Shown here one piece after another: positions 51,394 to 61,610 of a DNA stretch of 64,000 nucleotides. Source of the DNA: Methanosarcina mazei S-6 (GTDB lineage Archaea > Halobacteriota > Methanosarcinia > Methanosarcinales > Methanosarcinaceae); assembly GCF_000970205.1 (NCBI RefSeq), contig NZ_CP009512.1, forward strand, positions 3,596,001-3,660,000, given 5' to 3'. Under the pieces are notes generated by a model. It did no database searches, was not told where the DNA came from, and worked only from the letters and a program-made list of their open reading frames with translations. How positions within the stretch are numbered: position 1 is the first letter of the stretch; each line of letters opens with the position of its first letter. The position numbers and the translations under genes are program-made.

Positions 51394-51852
51394 TTAAAGC
51401 CTTACCCCGGTTTTCTTGAACTCTTTTTCGCTGAAGAAAAGGGTGTAGTCCTTAATTCCGGTAGCTTCCGAAATTTTCTCAGCTACTTTTTCGCAGTCTT
51501 CAGGGTTATAAGAATGGACCATTGTAAACAGGTTATACTGCCAGTCAGGATAGCGAGGGCGTTCATAACAGTGCGTGACTTCGGGAAATTCAGCCATGAT
51601 ATTCCCTACCTTTTCGATCTGCTCATCGGGAACATTCCAGACACACATTGCATTGGCTTTTATGCCTATGGCTCTGTGCCCGATTGAAGCCGCAAAGCGA
51701 CGGATCTTCCCGGCTTTCTGGAGGTTTTTAAGCCTGTCAACAACCTCCTGTTCACTGATTCCAAGTTCAGAAGCAAATCCTTTGAAAGGGGAATGAGTGA
51801 TAGGAATTCCGTCCTGCACTAGTTTTAGCAGTTTTACATCCGTTTTATCCAT
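51394..51852 (-). CDS. ahbB: Siroheme decarboxylase subunit (AhbB-like), copy 2
   Basis: The product is identical to that of 45603-46061 (152 residues, same Lrp/AsnC fold and VTHCYERPRYPDWQY ligand region). The two genes differ at about two silent bases, while ahbA and ahbD next to them differ much more, which points to recent gene conversion of this end. The same AGGTGA site sets the start. Confidence 0.86.
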   Translation of the reverse strand: MDKTDVKLLKLVQDGIPITHSPFKGFASELGISEQEVVDRLKNLQKAGKIRRFAASIGHRAIGIKANAMCVWNVPDEQIEKVGNIMAEFPEVTHCYERPRYPDWQYNLFTMVHSYNPEDCEKVAEKISEATGIKDYTLFFSEKEFKKTGVRL

Positions 51853-51856
51853 AATT

Positions 51857-53465
<1,609 letters not shown>

Positions 53466-53630
53466 AAATTAGCTGTTTTTATTTATGGCTGTTAAAGTTT
53501 AATGAGATTTACAAATTAACGATTCTCAGGAAGTTAGAACCACAGCCCGAAGGCTGAATAGGGGTCAGATTCGTTTTACCTAGAGTTAATCTGTAGAATC
53601 TTGAAAGGGGAAGGTCCGGATTCGAAACCT

Positions 53631-53677
53631 GAGAGGTCATATTAATAAAGTAATATTAATATTCTGCCATTTCAGAC
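53631..53677 (-). promoter_or_regulatory. Conserved upstream element of ahb operon, copy 2
   Basis: This is the counterpart of 47808-47854, with the same AATATTAATATT palindrome (53652-53663). Surrounding sequence differs. The 200 bp to its right, up to the next gene, are AT-rich without a gene. Confidence 0.55.
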
Positions 53678-53878
53678 GAAAGACTGTAAAAAAAGAAGAA
53701 GATCAAAGTGTTACGAATTTCTATCTCAGCCAGATATATTGACAATTAATTTTCAAATCAAGCCTTTCAGAGCTGAAATAATAAACATAAATTCGATTGC
53801 AGGCAAATAAAAAATCAATAATTCGTAAATATAAATTTAACTAATGGTAAGCTTCTGGATCAATAAAAACCCTGTCTT

Positions 53879-54289
53879 TTAAACCGTAACTACCCCTATC
53901 ATTATCGGATCTTGATAATCCCAGTATATATCTATAGTCGCCGTACTCCAGCGGTCCAGAGATACTGAAGTATTTTCCTCTGCAACGCCGTTATCTAATA
54001 TAATTCTAAAGGTATATTCCTTCAATTCAAAAGAGCTTCTCAAGTTAGCCGGTTTTGCTTTTGAGACTGATTCGTTTGGGCGCAGTTTGTATGATTCCTT
54101 GAATACAGATTCATTATCTGAATCCAATATCTCGACAGATATTTCATGGGTCCCTACATCATGATTTGTTAATTCAAAAAAAATTATCTAAAGCTGGCCA
54201 CCGAGAAGAAATATTAATACATGATAACACATGATTGCAGCTAAGGGTATGAATAACAGAAATAAAAATATTTTTCCGTAATTTCGCAT
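53879..54289 (-). CDS. 136-residue membrane protein paralogue with in-frame TAG at codon 34
   Basis: Starting at ATG 54289 the frame runs 137 codons, the same length as the intact paralogues, and aligns with them throughout: MRNYGKIFLFLLFIPLAAIM, then LIFLLGGQL, TAG, IIFFELTNHDVGTHEISVEIL and on to RWSTATIDIYWDYQDPIMIG. The only interruption is TAG at 54188-54190, at the residue that is Leu34 in cassette 1. It may be read as pyrrolysine or be a recent nonsense mutation. If TAG stops translation, only a 33-residue membrane peptide is made. Product otherwise as for 50891-51301. Confidence 0.65.
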
Positions 54290-54321
54290 TTGTAATCCCC
54301 CTCATTTGGAAGGACGGTTTT

Positions 54322-54845
54322 TTAACCTTCATAGTCATAGAGTTTGATCAAAAAATACCCGAGCATAGGGCCGGCACCGCAGTTAACTATCGGGCCATCA
54401 GGATAAAGATATGGTTTTACCTCGCAGATAGAACTATCTCTTTAGCCTGTAGGGTTGAACTGAACTCGTCCAGCTGGGAAGTATTCTTAATTACCGGAAC
54501 ATTTCCATACGCTTTTAGTACATTTGGATCATATATCGGACTTTCAGGATTTGTATAGTTTTTAAGGGATTCTTCATTTAGTTTTAAGAGCAGAGAGATT
54601 GTTTCCTCCAAATTATTATGCCAAGTAGAGTACGGTACATCATATACGGCTATTTCTGCCCAGTAAATCGTTTCCTCTATAATTTCATTCTGACCAGGTG
54701 CATGGAAAGTATCTGCAAATGCGGGCCCTGAAAACAGGACTAGAATCAAAAAAAGATATTGATTTTTTACCCCTATTATCACCAAAACTTCCCAAAAATT
54801 AATTATTATGCGCAAAGTATGTACAGATACCTTACTCTGTCTCAC
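54322..54845 (-). pseudogene. Frameshifted propeptide-like secreted protein
   Basis: The first part has a signal-peptide-like stretch (YLFLILVLFSGPAFADTFHA) and YDPNVLKAYGNVPVIKNTSQLDEF, matching DPNFIAAYGNIPTFESLEER of the serine protease propeptide. It stops at 54417. In another frame the next stretch reads KPYLYPDGPIVNCGAGPMLG down to TAA at 54322, matching the following propeptide segment KYFYPNGPVIAYGY. A frameshift near 54425 therefore broke the gene. The start codon is uncertain (GTG 54782 is possible). Confidence 0.65.
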
Positions 54846-54928
54846 TGTTAAGGAGTTTCATTAACATAATATTCCGGCCCATGTCAATTATACCACGATC
54901 TATAATTTCCGTGCGGTACTTTGCCAGA

Positions 54929-55576
54929 TTAATACCTGATCCTACACACAAGATATAATCCGAACAATCCATACATAAAACTGAAACCTGGAACGTTATT
55001 TGGTTTTTCTTTACTCGTCTCTGAGCCTGATTTAGTTTGTTGGTTTGTATTATTTTCAGTTTCATTAAGATCTGCCGCGTCCGACAATTCGGTAAGCTCA
55101 GATACATTTCCACGGAAAAACACTAAAGGAACTTCATTAACTCCAATCCGGCTTGCATGAGAATCAAAAATTTGATAAATTTCATCCATAAAAGACTTTT
55201 CAATTTCCTTATTTACCTCTACCTTAAGAACTCCCATGTTAGTGAATCCATAATTTATAATAGGGCCATCTGGATAGAAATATTTCGACATTTCACGCTC
55301 ATTAGCATTGACTTCGGTATTTACTTCAGTATAGATTAAATCAAGAGTATCAAGCCATTTTTTCCTTTCTTCCAAACTTCCAAAAGCAGGTATATTTCCA
55401 TAAGCAGCAATAAAATTCGGATTACTTTTCAATTCGTTAAGGGTTTCCGGGCCAAAATTAAGTGTTTCATTTTCCAAAATATCTTCTCCATTTTGAGAAC
55501 TAGAGCCTAAAGCACAATTTCCTAAAATATTTGCTAGTATGACGCATAGTAATATATTCAACATCTTTAAGTTCAT
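54929..55576 (-). CDS. Stand-alone protease-propeptide-like surface protein
   Basis: A 215-residue protein with a signal peptide (about 1-25), then a domain (about 40-150) closely similar to the propeptide of the neighbouring serine protease: FGPETLNELKSNPNFIAAYG, KKWLDTLDLIYTEVN, KYFYPDGPIINYGFTNMGVLKVEV. No protease domain follows. Instead an Asn/Thr/Ser linker leads to NNVPGFSFMYGLFGLYLVCRIRY, a PGF-CTERM-type anchor. It could bind and inhibit or help fold the protease at the cell surface. GAGGAGAT precedes the ATG; the gap to the protease gene is 170 bp. Confidence 0.78.
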   Translation of the reverse strand: MNLKMLNILLCVILANILGNCALGSSSQNGEDILENETLNFGPETLNELKSNPNFIAAYGNIPAFGSLEERKKWLDTLDLIYTEVNTEVNANEREMSKYFYPDGPIINYGFTNMGVLKVEVNKEIEKSFMDEIYQIFDSHASRIGVNEVPLVFFRGNVSELTELSDAADLNETENNTNQQTKSGSETSKEKPNNVPGFSFMYGLFGLYLVCRIRY

Positions 55577-55747
55577 GTATCTCCTCTCATTTCATATTCT
55601 TTGGTTATAATAAATTTGCATATAATATATATTAAAAAATAAAAAATAGTCAGTATCATTCCAATTTGAATAATGCGATATTGCTGCATATAATTTATAT
55701 CGCATTATTTCAAGGTGGAAATCTGAGCAATGTTTCTAACTGCATAT

Positions 55748-56848
55748 TTATGCTGTAAGAGGAGTTACACCTAAATCAGACTGCACTCCAGACACTGGAG
55801 AAAATATTGAAGTCGAGTAGCCTGAATTATATGTTCCTACTCCTCCCCAATGGATTCCCACAATTTTAACACCGCCACTAACATAAACGTATACAGGGGC
55901 ACCACTGTCTCCACCGTCGCAGTTATATCCTGCAACATATTGTCTATACAAAGTACCAAGAGGGTTATCGTACGATGTTCTAATCTCAGTAACGCTTCCA
56001 TAACTCCTTCCTGTCGTGATACCCGATTTATAAACTGTATCTCCTATAGCGGCATTCTCATGTGATTTTACATCTTTTAGCACATCCGTATCTGTATCGT
56101 ATATCTTTGCAGCTACGTTAGAATATGGAACCCATGAGGCATCTGCATAATGTCCCCCAACTTTACTCACTGTTCCGACTTTGTTAGCACTCGGCCCAGC
56201 AGTAGGTTGCCATATTTGATCCCCAATAGATGGTGCAGTATGTCCTGCAACAACATAACCTTTAGTTCCACTACTAGTTTGTGCAGAAAAACCAAGGGTT
56301 GATTGCTTAATTCCATCTGGTTTTTCTGTGCATATTTTTATTCCTCCGATTATCGGACGCCATGAGCTAGTACGACTAGTTGGCGTAGGAAGGTCTTCAT
56401 ATACAATTATTAATGGAACATCTTTTACGGCAATATTTTGCCCATAGTTAGAAAATAGATCATAGAGCTCATTTTCTTTAGCTGCATCGATTTTTTGTCC
56501 TTTTTCGATTGCAACCTTAAGAACGCCATCAATGGTGTAACCATAGGCTATAACAGGACCATTTGGATAGAAATACTTTGACATTTCTTTTTCAAAATTG
56601 TCGTTAACTTCAGTATATATTTTATCAAGCGTATCAAGCCACTTTTCCCTTTCTTCCAAACTTTCAAAAGTAGGTATATTTCCATAAGCAGCAATAAAAT
56701 TCGGATCATTTTTCAATTCTTCAAGAGTTTCCGGGCCAAAGGTAAGCTTCTGCTCAATCACTTCTTGTGCACTTACTGCTGGCACAACAGCCATGCTCAT
56801 CAGCAGCATTGTGGCAAGCAGTAAACTTAATACAAATTTTTTCTTCAT
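55748..56848 (-). CDS. Secreted chymotrypsin-like serine protease with propeptide
   Basis: A 366-residue S1-type protease of the alpha-lytic/streptogrisin kind. It has a signal peptide (MKKKFVLSLLLATMLLMSMA, ending VVPAVSAQ), a propeptide of about 130 residues, and the catalytic domain: His in GYVVAGHTAP, a probable Asp in DASWVPYS, and Ser in NCDGGDSGAPVYVY. ATG 56848 is used because it begins the signal peptide and AGGAG lies 10 bases upstream. It follows the structured leader and is divergent from regulator 2. The signal peptide nearly matches that of 59388-60116. Confidence 0.88.
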   Translation of the reverse strand: MKKKFVLSLLLATMLLMSMAVVPAVSAQEVIEQKLTFGPETLEELKNDPNFIAAYGNIPTFESLEEREKWLDTLDKIYTEVNDNFEKEMSKYFYPNGPVIAYGYTIDGVLKVAIEKGQKIDAAKENELYDLFSNYGQNIAVKDVPLIIVYEDLPTPTSRTSSWRPIIGGIKICTEKPDGIKQSTLGFSAQTSSGTKGYVVAGHTAPSIGDQIWQPTAGPSANKVGTVSKVGGHYADASWVPYSNVAAKIYDTDTDVLKDVKSHENAAIGDTVYKSGITTGRSYGSVTEIRTSYDNPLGTLYRQYVAGYNCDGGDSGAPVYVYVSGGVKIVGIHWGGVGTYNSGYSTSIFSPVSGVQSDLGVTPLTA

Positions 56849-56990
56849 TTCATACTCACTCCTGTTCATTCCCAGGAGGCAAGATCAAGCAAGCCTTAAG
56901 TACTCTAAAAGCTATCATTTCCTTGCCTCAGGGCATGTGAAGTTCAAATGTGCTCTGGAAGGTTTGTTTGAACTTCACATTCAAAAATCT
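56849..56990 (-). promoter_or_regulatory. Structured 5' leader (instance 3 of 5)
   Basis: Outer stem GTGAAGTTCAAA/TTTGAACTTCAC (56937-56948 with 56967-56978) with an 18-nt loop, hairpin TGCC/GGCA, a slightly mismatched AGCTTTTAG/CTTAAGGCT stem, and CTCCTG able to pair with the ribosome-site CAGGAG. Relative to instance 2, both arms of the last pairing changed together (C-G added). Confidence 0.65.
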
Positions 56991-57021
56991 CTCTTAAACT
57001 TCTCCTATACATTTATTACGG

Positions 57022-57038
57022 TGATGAATTTTTCATCA
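57022..57038. promoter_or_regulatory. Conserved palindrome, cassette 2
   Basis: This is the TGATGAATTTTTCATCA palindrome, identical to those at 49774 and 62227, in the divergent spacer before regulator 2. Confidence 0.5.
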
Positions 57039-57283
57039 GCTTGATTAACATTCATTAAACCAATCCTCTTTTTCATCAAAAATAACGGAATTTCAGAGCT
57101 CTAATTGATGCCACGAATTCGACCTACTTTTAGCAAATAATCTTGAGATTCTTTTCTTCACTAAGCTATAAAATTAACAAAAAAGGTAGCAACATACATG
57201 CCCCTACAAAAGAAAAGAATATATTACGTCAAAACAATTTAATAAGAAAGTGAGGAAAAAATTTGTAGATGCGGCGACAGGAA

Positions 57284-58099
57284 ATGAATGGCTTCGAAAT
57301 TTATAAGAAGATGGATGATGACGTTCAGGCAATATATAGATCAAGACTTCTAACAGAGATACTTCTATCATTAAATGATGGCAGTAAAAAGCTTTCCCAG
57401 CTGCGTGAAATTACCGGAAGCACGTCTCAGGCACTAATTCCAAAGCTCAGGAAACTCGAAGCGGATCACCTGATAGAAACAAAAGGACGCGAATATTTCC
57501 TGACGCCAGCAGGAAAAATTGTGGCTTCAGGAATAGCCGACTCTTTTGTAACATTTTGGACAATTAATAAATTTAAGCATTTCTGGTTGAGACATTACCT
57601 CGAAGGAATTCCCAGTCCTTTGTTAAAAGAAATCGGATGTCTTTATGAATCTGAAGTCCTCAAGGATCGAGGCATGAAGATCCTTAATGTCTACAACAAT
57701 CAGTTAAAAATGCTTAAAGAAGCAGATCATATATACGGTATATCGTCCGTAGTAACCGAAGTGTATGCTGATGCTATCTCTGAAAGAGTGAAAGAAGGGG
57801 TCCCTGTCGAGCTTATAGTTCCTCTTCATGTTGCGGAAGAATTGAAGCGATCACCTTATCTGAAAAAAATAGAAGCACTGAAAGATTATGAAAACTTCAA
57901 ATTAATGGTCATGGATGAAGATATTAAAGTTGGGCTCATTGTTACGGATAAACGCCTTTCTCTGAACCTGTACAAAAAAGAAGGTATTGAGTACGACATA
58001 AGCACAGGCCTGTTCAGCTTTGACTCGAAGGCCATTGAATGGGGAGAGATGCTTTTCTGGTATTGTAAAGGGAAGGCAGACTTCACAAAATTTCAGTGA
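57284..58099 (+). CDS. DUF1724-type winged-helix regulator, cassette 2
   Basis: A 271-residue paralogue of the regulator at 50036. The C-terminal two thirds are identical to cassette 1 at the DNA level, while the winged-helix part has a few changes (DDDVQAIYRS, LNDGSKKLSQ). An in-frame ATG at 57269 would add MRRQE, but the corresponding ATG is out of frame in cassette 1, so ATG 57284 is preferred. The spacing of GAGG (57253) fits neither start well. TATA-like AAGAATATATTACG lies near 57215. Confidence 0.84.
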   Translation: MNGFEIYKKMDDDVQAIYRSRLLTEILLSLNDGSKKLSQLREITGSTSQALIPKLRKLEADHLIETKGREYFLTPAGKIVASGIADSFVTFWTINKFKHFWLRHYLEGIPSPLLKEIGCLYESEVLKDRGMKILNVYNNQLKMLKEADHIYGISSVVTEVYADAISERVKEGVPVELIVPLHVAEELKRSPYLKKIEALKDYENFKLMVMDEDIKVGLIVTDKRLSLNLYKKEGIEYDISTGLFSFDSKAIEWGEMLFWYCKGKADFTKFQ

Positions 58100-58138
58100 T
58101 GTAGAAACTTGTTAGAAAATAACTGGATAGTCACCTTC

Positions 58139-58366
58139 TCAAACCGTATATACCATTATCAGTATTGGATCCTCGTTTTCCCAATCTATATCTATGACAG
58201 CGGTGCTCCAGCGATGTAAGGATATTGGAATGTTTTTCTCTTCAATTCCGTTATCCAGTGTAATCTTGAATGTATATTTTTTCATTCCAGTAGAATATTG
58301 AAGACCGGACGGTTTTGCTTCTGAAGCCCTTTCACCAGGATAAAGCTTGTATGATTCTTTGAACAT
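58139..58366 (-). pseudogene. C-terminal half of a 136-residue membrane protein, fused in frame to upstream lipoprotein gene
   Basis: Bases match the 3' half of the cassette 1 gene almost perfectly (MFKESYKLYPGERASEAKPS to the end), but the membrane segment and first beta strands are missing. The sequence joins the stop region of the lipoprotein gene at 58373. The frame is continuous across the joint: TV, TAG, SSMFKESY. If TAG is read through, a 245-residue lipoprotein fusion results; otherwise this half lacks its own ribosome site and is probably silent. Confidence 0.7.
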
Positions 58367-58372
58367 GGAACT

Positions 58373-58876
58373 CTAAACAGTAGAAGTATTTTGATTTATT
58401 TCTGTAACCGTCTCAACGACTACTTCTTTTTCTTCATCAACCAGGAAATCTACTATCTTGTTTCCAGACTGAATTCTCAAAGCGGGAGCACATCCTGGGC
58501 CGTCATAATTTTCAGGTGTTGGATGACAGGAATAAGTCACACCCATTATTGTCCCTCCTTCCTGAATTAACTGTCTCACACGGTTGTCTTTGAGTGCGAT
58601 TTTAGCTATATTAGAAGCATCTGTTTTGAGCCATTCTGACTCCGATTCATCATAAGGTGGAAGTACTTCAATCGCAGAGTAATTAATATCTAAATTATCT
58701 ACTCCTTTGCTTACAGATGTATTAGTACTGTCTGATGTCTGAGAAGAATTCTCAATCGATTCTTGGCCTATACATCCAGCGAAGCTACAGATAAGCAAAA
58801 AAATAGTCAGGAAAATAACTTTAAATTTATTATTTTTAATACAAAAAGAGTCTGTGAACAAGTTCTTTTCCTCCAT
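58373..58876 (-). CDS. Lipoprotein of unknown function, ending in TAG
   Basis: A 167-residue protein with an N-terminal membrane segment and lipobox SFAGC (Cys about 35), then an acidic Ser/Thr linker and a small domain (about 70-160: SEWLKTDASNIAKIALKDNR, GGTIMGVTYSCHPTPEN, KIVDFLVDEEKEVVVE). The family is not recognised. It would be anchored on the outer face of the membrane. The stop is TAG, directly followed in frame by the truncated membrane-protein fragment. It faces the remnant regulator at 59011. Confidence 0.72.
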   Translation of the reverse strand: MEEKNLFTDSFCIKNNKFKVIFLTIFLLICSFAGCIGQESIENSSQTSDSTNTSVSKGVDNLDINYSAIEVLPPYDESESEWLKTDASNIAKIALKDNRVRQLIQEGGTIMGVTYSCHPTPENYDGPGCAPALRIQSGNKIVDFLVDEEKEVVVETVTEINQNTSTV

Positions 58877-59010
58877 ATATCCTTTTTGTCTACTTTATTC
58901 TTTAATTTTATAGGAGCATAACAATAAAATATAAAAGATAATGAGACAATTTTTTACCTGCATTATTTGTTTAATAGATCTTTGATTGGTCTTGTCCGTG
59001 AGTTATTGAT

Positions 59011-59092
59011 CAGTTCTGACTTGAAAGCCACTGGATGGGAGAGAGGCTCTTCTGGTATTGTAAAGGGAAAGCAGACTTCACAAAAGTGCAAA
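59011..59092 (+). pseudogene. Remnant of a fourth DUF1724-type regulator gene
   Basis: About 80 bp match the last codons of the regulators: one frame reads WMGERLFWYCKGKADFTKVQ against WGEMLFWYCKGKADFTKFQ. An in-frame TGA just upstream and the absence of the rest show it is a relic. Its orientation and place, before a minus-strand small membrane protein gene, repeat the cassette layout. Confidence 0.75.
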
Positions 59093-59151
59093 TATGATTT
59101 TGTAGAAATTATGGCAACCGGTGTAAAAAACAAAGATTTAGCAAGTCCTCT

Positions 59152-59337
59152 CTAATTAATTCCCAATTTAACAACAGCCCAGTAGAAAAGAATCCCGATA
59201 AGAAAAGATACCATAAGTGAGATTTTGATTGACATATAATCATTTATTACATTTTTAGCCACAACTTCACTAAGTATGATCATACCAATAACCATAAAAA
59301 TTGAAATTAAAATCCCTAATATACGTTGTCTTTGCAT
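59152..59337 (-). CDS. Small two-helix membrane protein
   Basis: A 61-residue protein with two hydrophobic helices (about 7-27 and 39-56) and short charged ends. The stop is TAG. It lies 50 bp after the gene for a secreted protein with an Ala/Gly-rich hydrophobic stretch and may be co-transcribed with it. The family is not recognised; a protective or accessory membrane protein for its neighbour is one guess. Confidence 0.55.
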   Translation of the reverse strand: MQRQRILGILISIFMVIGMIILSEVVAKNVINDYMSIKISLMVSFLIGILFYWAVVKLGIN

Positions 59338-59387
59338 GTTACCACCTAATAAAAAACTGGCTGATTAAAAAATCAGCCCACACTCAA

Positions 59388-60116
59388 TTAAATCCAATAC
59401 CAATGACTACCAATTTTCACGTAAATCGTACCTGTTAATAGCATTGAGGGTATATTTGCGTAAGGTATTCTTACATCTAAGCTGCCATCGGACTTCTGTT
59501 CCTGCCAATAAACAGTTTGCACTGCTACAGCGAGTAGAGCACTAAGTATTATTGAAGCAGTAGGTGTAAAAAATGAACCTATGATAGCACCTATTGCTCC
59601 AGCTGCACCTGTTCCCACATCTGCAACCCAATTTGCATCTCTTTCGCTGAAGTAAATGTGCACTCCCCCTGTTAAAGTGTCACCATACTGCTCGATATAA
59701 CTTCCATGCCAAAAACTTGTCCTAGCTACAGAAATTGCTGCTGCAGCTGCCGAACTATCATTGAGACTTGAAGCAGATACGAGCTTTTTGGATACCAATT
59801 CATTCTGATCTACAAAAGCAAAATTTACTCTGTTAGGATTCTCTTCATCTTTCCATGAAATAGTGTATCCAATTGATCCATCTTGTTTCTTGAAAGATAC
59901 TATTTTTTCGTCATCGGTTTCTTTCAATACATTCACATTTTCTGATACTTTTTTGAGGTCTTCCTTAGAAATTGATTTTTTGTTCGAAATGTCTATTGCA
60001 TCAGCATGCTCTTTATTTTGAGAAATGTCAGCCTGTGCACTTACTGCTGGTACAATAGCCATGCTTGTCAGCAGCATTGCAGCAAGCAGTGCACCAAATA
60101 CAAATTTCTTCTTCAT
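59388..60116 (-). CDS. Secreted protein with Gly/Ala-rich hydrophobic segment
   Basis: A 242-residue protein with signal peptide MKKKFVFGALLAAMLLTSMA, ending VVPAVSAQ-like (IVPAVSAQ). A charged region of about 80 residues follows, then ARTSFWHGSYIEQYGD and a long hydrophobic stretch (about 165-203, VGTGAAGAIGAIIGSFFTP, then SIILSALLAVAVQTVYW). The overall shape recalls secreted peptide toxins with hydrophobic cores, but no family is recognised. The signal peptide closely resembles that of the serine protease, and the ribosome-site region (CCTCCTGG then CAGAAG) matches leader instance 3, without the outer stem. Confidence 0.72.
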   Translation of the reverse strand: MKKKFVFGALLAAMLLTSMAIVPAVSAQADISQNKEHADAIDISNKKSISKEDLKKVSENVNVLKETDDEKIVSFKKQDGSIGYTISWKDEENPNRVNFAFVDQNELVSKKLVSASSLNDSSAAAAAISVARTSFWHGSYIEQYGDTLTGGVHIYFSERDANWVADVGTGAAGAIGAIIGSFFTPTASIILSALLAVAVQTVYWQEQKSDGSLDVRIPYANIPSMLLTGTIYVKIGSHWYWI

Positions 60117-60189
60117 TTCATACTTACTTCTGTTTATTTTCCAGGAGGCATTTTATGTGACAATTCATTTTTTGAGAACTCATTAAGCT

Positions 60190-61368
60190 TCAGGAAAAAG
60201 ATTTTGCTATATTAAGCAGTTCTGCCTTATCGAAAGAGGAGACGATAGTGACTTCAAGCTCTTCATTTTCCCAGGTTAGAGCTTTCATATTTCCACCAAA
60301 TATCGGAGAAATCGTACCGTTCATGTTATTTACCTGAATATATTCTCCTTCACTTTCAAAATTCTGAATTTCATGTAAACCTTTTTCAGAAACACCTTCG
60401 ATGATACGTATTTCATTATTTCCTTTCGTATACACGAGAGTGATTTTTTCGTAATGCTGCCCTGCAAAAATACTAAACCCACTATGGACAAAAGTTGAAT
60501 AAGGTGTATCCTTACTGGAAGAGACCATTGAATAATTAAATTCATAGCCCTCCGGGAGATATTCAGGAGTGAGTATTTCAAAATCAATAAACTGTTTTGC
60601 TTCTTCAAGCGTCATTTTTTCGGTTTCATTTTTGAAGTCTTCCGATCCCAGTACTTTTACCTGCGCGCCATCTGGAACTTTAAATTCAAATTCAGAATCT
60701 GGAATTCCAGTATTCAACTTCATATCCCGAATTTCTATCTCAAGATAAATATTCTCTTTGTTGTCGTATATTTCAGACCTGAGGAGCATCCAGTTTTCTC
60801 TGTCAACCCATATTTTTGATTTCCATTGGAGCGATTCGTTTTTCTCGGAAGGGGTAAGCTCAAGTACATATGCGTTTTTCCCATCGATGTTTTCGGTCCC
60901 GAGGAGGGAAGGTAGCTTCCCATTAAGGATAATACCATTTAAAAACTCAGCGTAAACATCAGGCTCGAAGAGTTTCAAATCATTAAAATCATCAGAAATC
61001 TCCGTTTTGAAAACAGTCCTGGATTCGGAACTATAGATCCATTGGAAATCTCCGTCAGATGCCATAATTACTTCCGTATCTTTATCCGGGCTTAAAATAG
61101 TCATTTTCATTAAATCGGGTTTTTTCCATATAACTTCATGCACTTCTGGATTCTGCTGCCTTGAAGTTGAATTTACATACATAGTAAAAGAATAGTCTTC
61201 GAGACTGTCCATTCCCATCTGCATGCTAGACACAATTTCTTCAGCACTGGGTTGAGTGTTAGATGAAACTTCTTCGGCACCGGACTCTTCTGCGCAACCT
61301 GAAATAAAAATGGAGAGGGTTATCAGGAACAAGATGAGCAGTAAATATCTTTTGGAACTAATCTTCAT
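60190..61368 (-). CDS. LolA/RseB-like lipoprotein with DUF4367-type C-terminus
   Basis: A 392-residue lipoprotein. The lipobox is IFISGC (Cys about 25). Residues about 45-235 resemble LolA/RseB-type lipid-binding folds (YSFTMYVNSTSRQQNPEVHEVIWKKP, GDFQWIYSSESRTVFKTE, KIWVDRENWMLLRSEIYD). A C-terminal domain (about 250-392, FEILTPEYLPEGYEFNYS, LVYTKGNNEIRIIEGVSEKG, LTWENEELEVTIVSS) resembles DUF4367. Archaeal members probably act on the outer face of the membrane; the ligand is unknown. Confidence 0.8.
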   Translation of the reverse strand: MKISSKRYLLLILFLITLSIFISGCAEESGAEEVSSNTQPSAEEIVSSMQMGMDSLEDYSFTMYVNSTSRQQNPEVHEVIWKKPDLMKMTILSPDKDTEVIMASDGDFQWIYSSESRTVFKTEISDDFNDLKLFEPDVYAEFLNGIILNGKLPSLLGTENIDGKNAYVLELTPSEKNESLQWKSKIWVDRENWMLLRSEIYDNKENIYLEIEIRDMKLNTGIPDSEFEFKVPDGAQVKVLGSEDFKNETEKMTLEEAKQFIDFEILTPEYLPEGYEFNYSMVSSSKDTPYSTFVHSGFSIFAGQHYEKITLVYTKGNNEIRIIEGVSEKGLHEIQNFESEGEYIQVNNMNGTISPIFGGNMKALTWENEELEVTIVSSFDKAELLNIAKSFS

Positions 61369-61610
61369 TTATTTACCCCAATTTAGAGACATTTTGTATT
61401 AATTCTATCTTCTAAGGAAGCCAACACAGCTTATTTTTGAATAATAGGTAAAAATTTAGATTTACACTCATCCAGATTTTAAATCTAACCTTTTAGCCCG
61501 AAATCGAGATATTATAGCTTGGATAGTCCCAAATAACAATCCGAATGGGCATAAATTCACAAAGATTCTCAACACTGCCTTTTCAACACATCAACTTCCG
61601 AAAATTGAGT

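Noticed and set aside
54832-55113. Minus-strand frame of 93 codons
   Set aside because: It overlaps the propeptide-like surface protein in another frame; that protein has clear paralogues and a sorting tail, so this frame is a shadow.
59093-59155. Readthrough of the TAG stop of the 61-residue membrane protein as a pyrrolysine site
   Set aside because: The frame beyond the TAG runs antisense through the regulator remnant and gives no protein-like sequence, so TAG is most likely a normal stop there.
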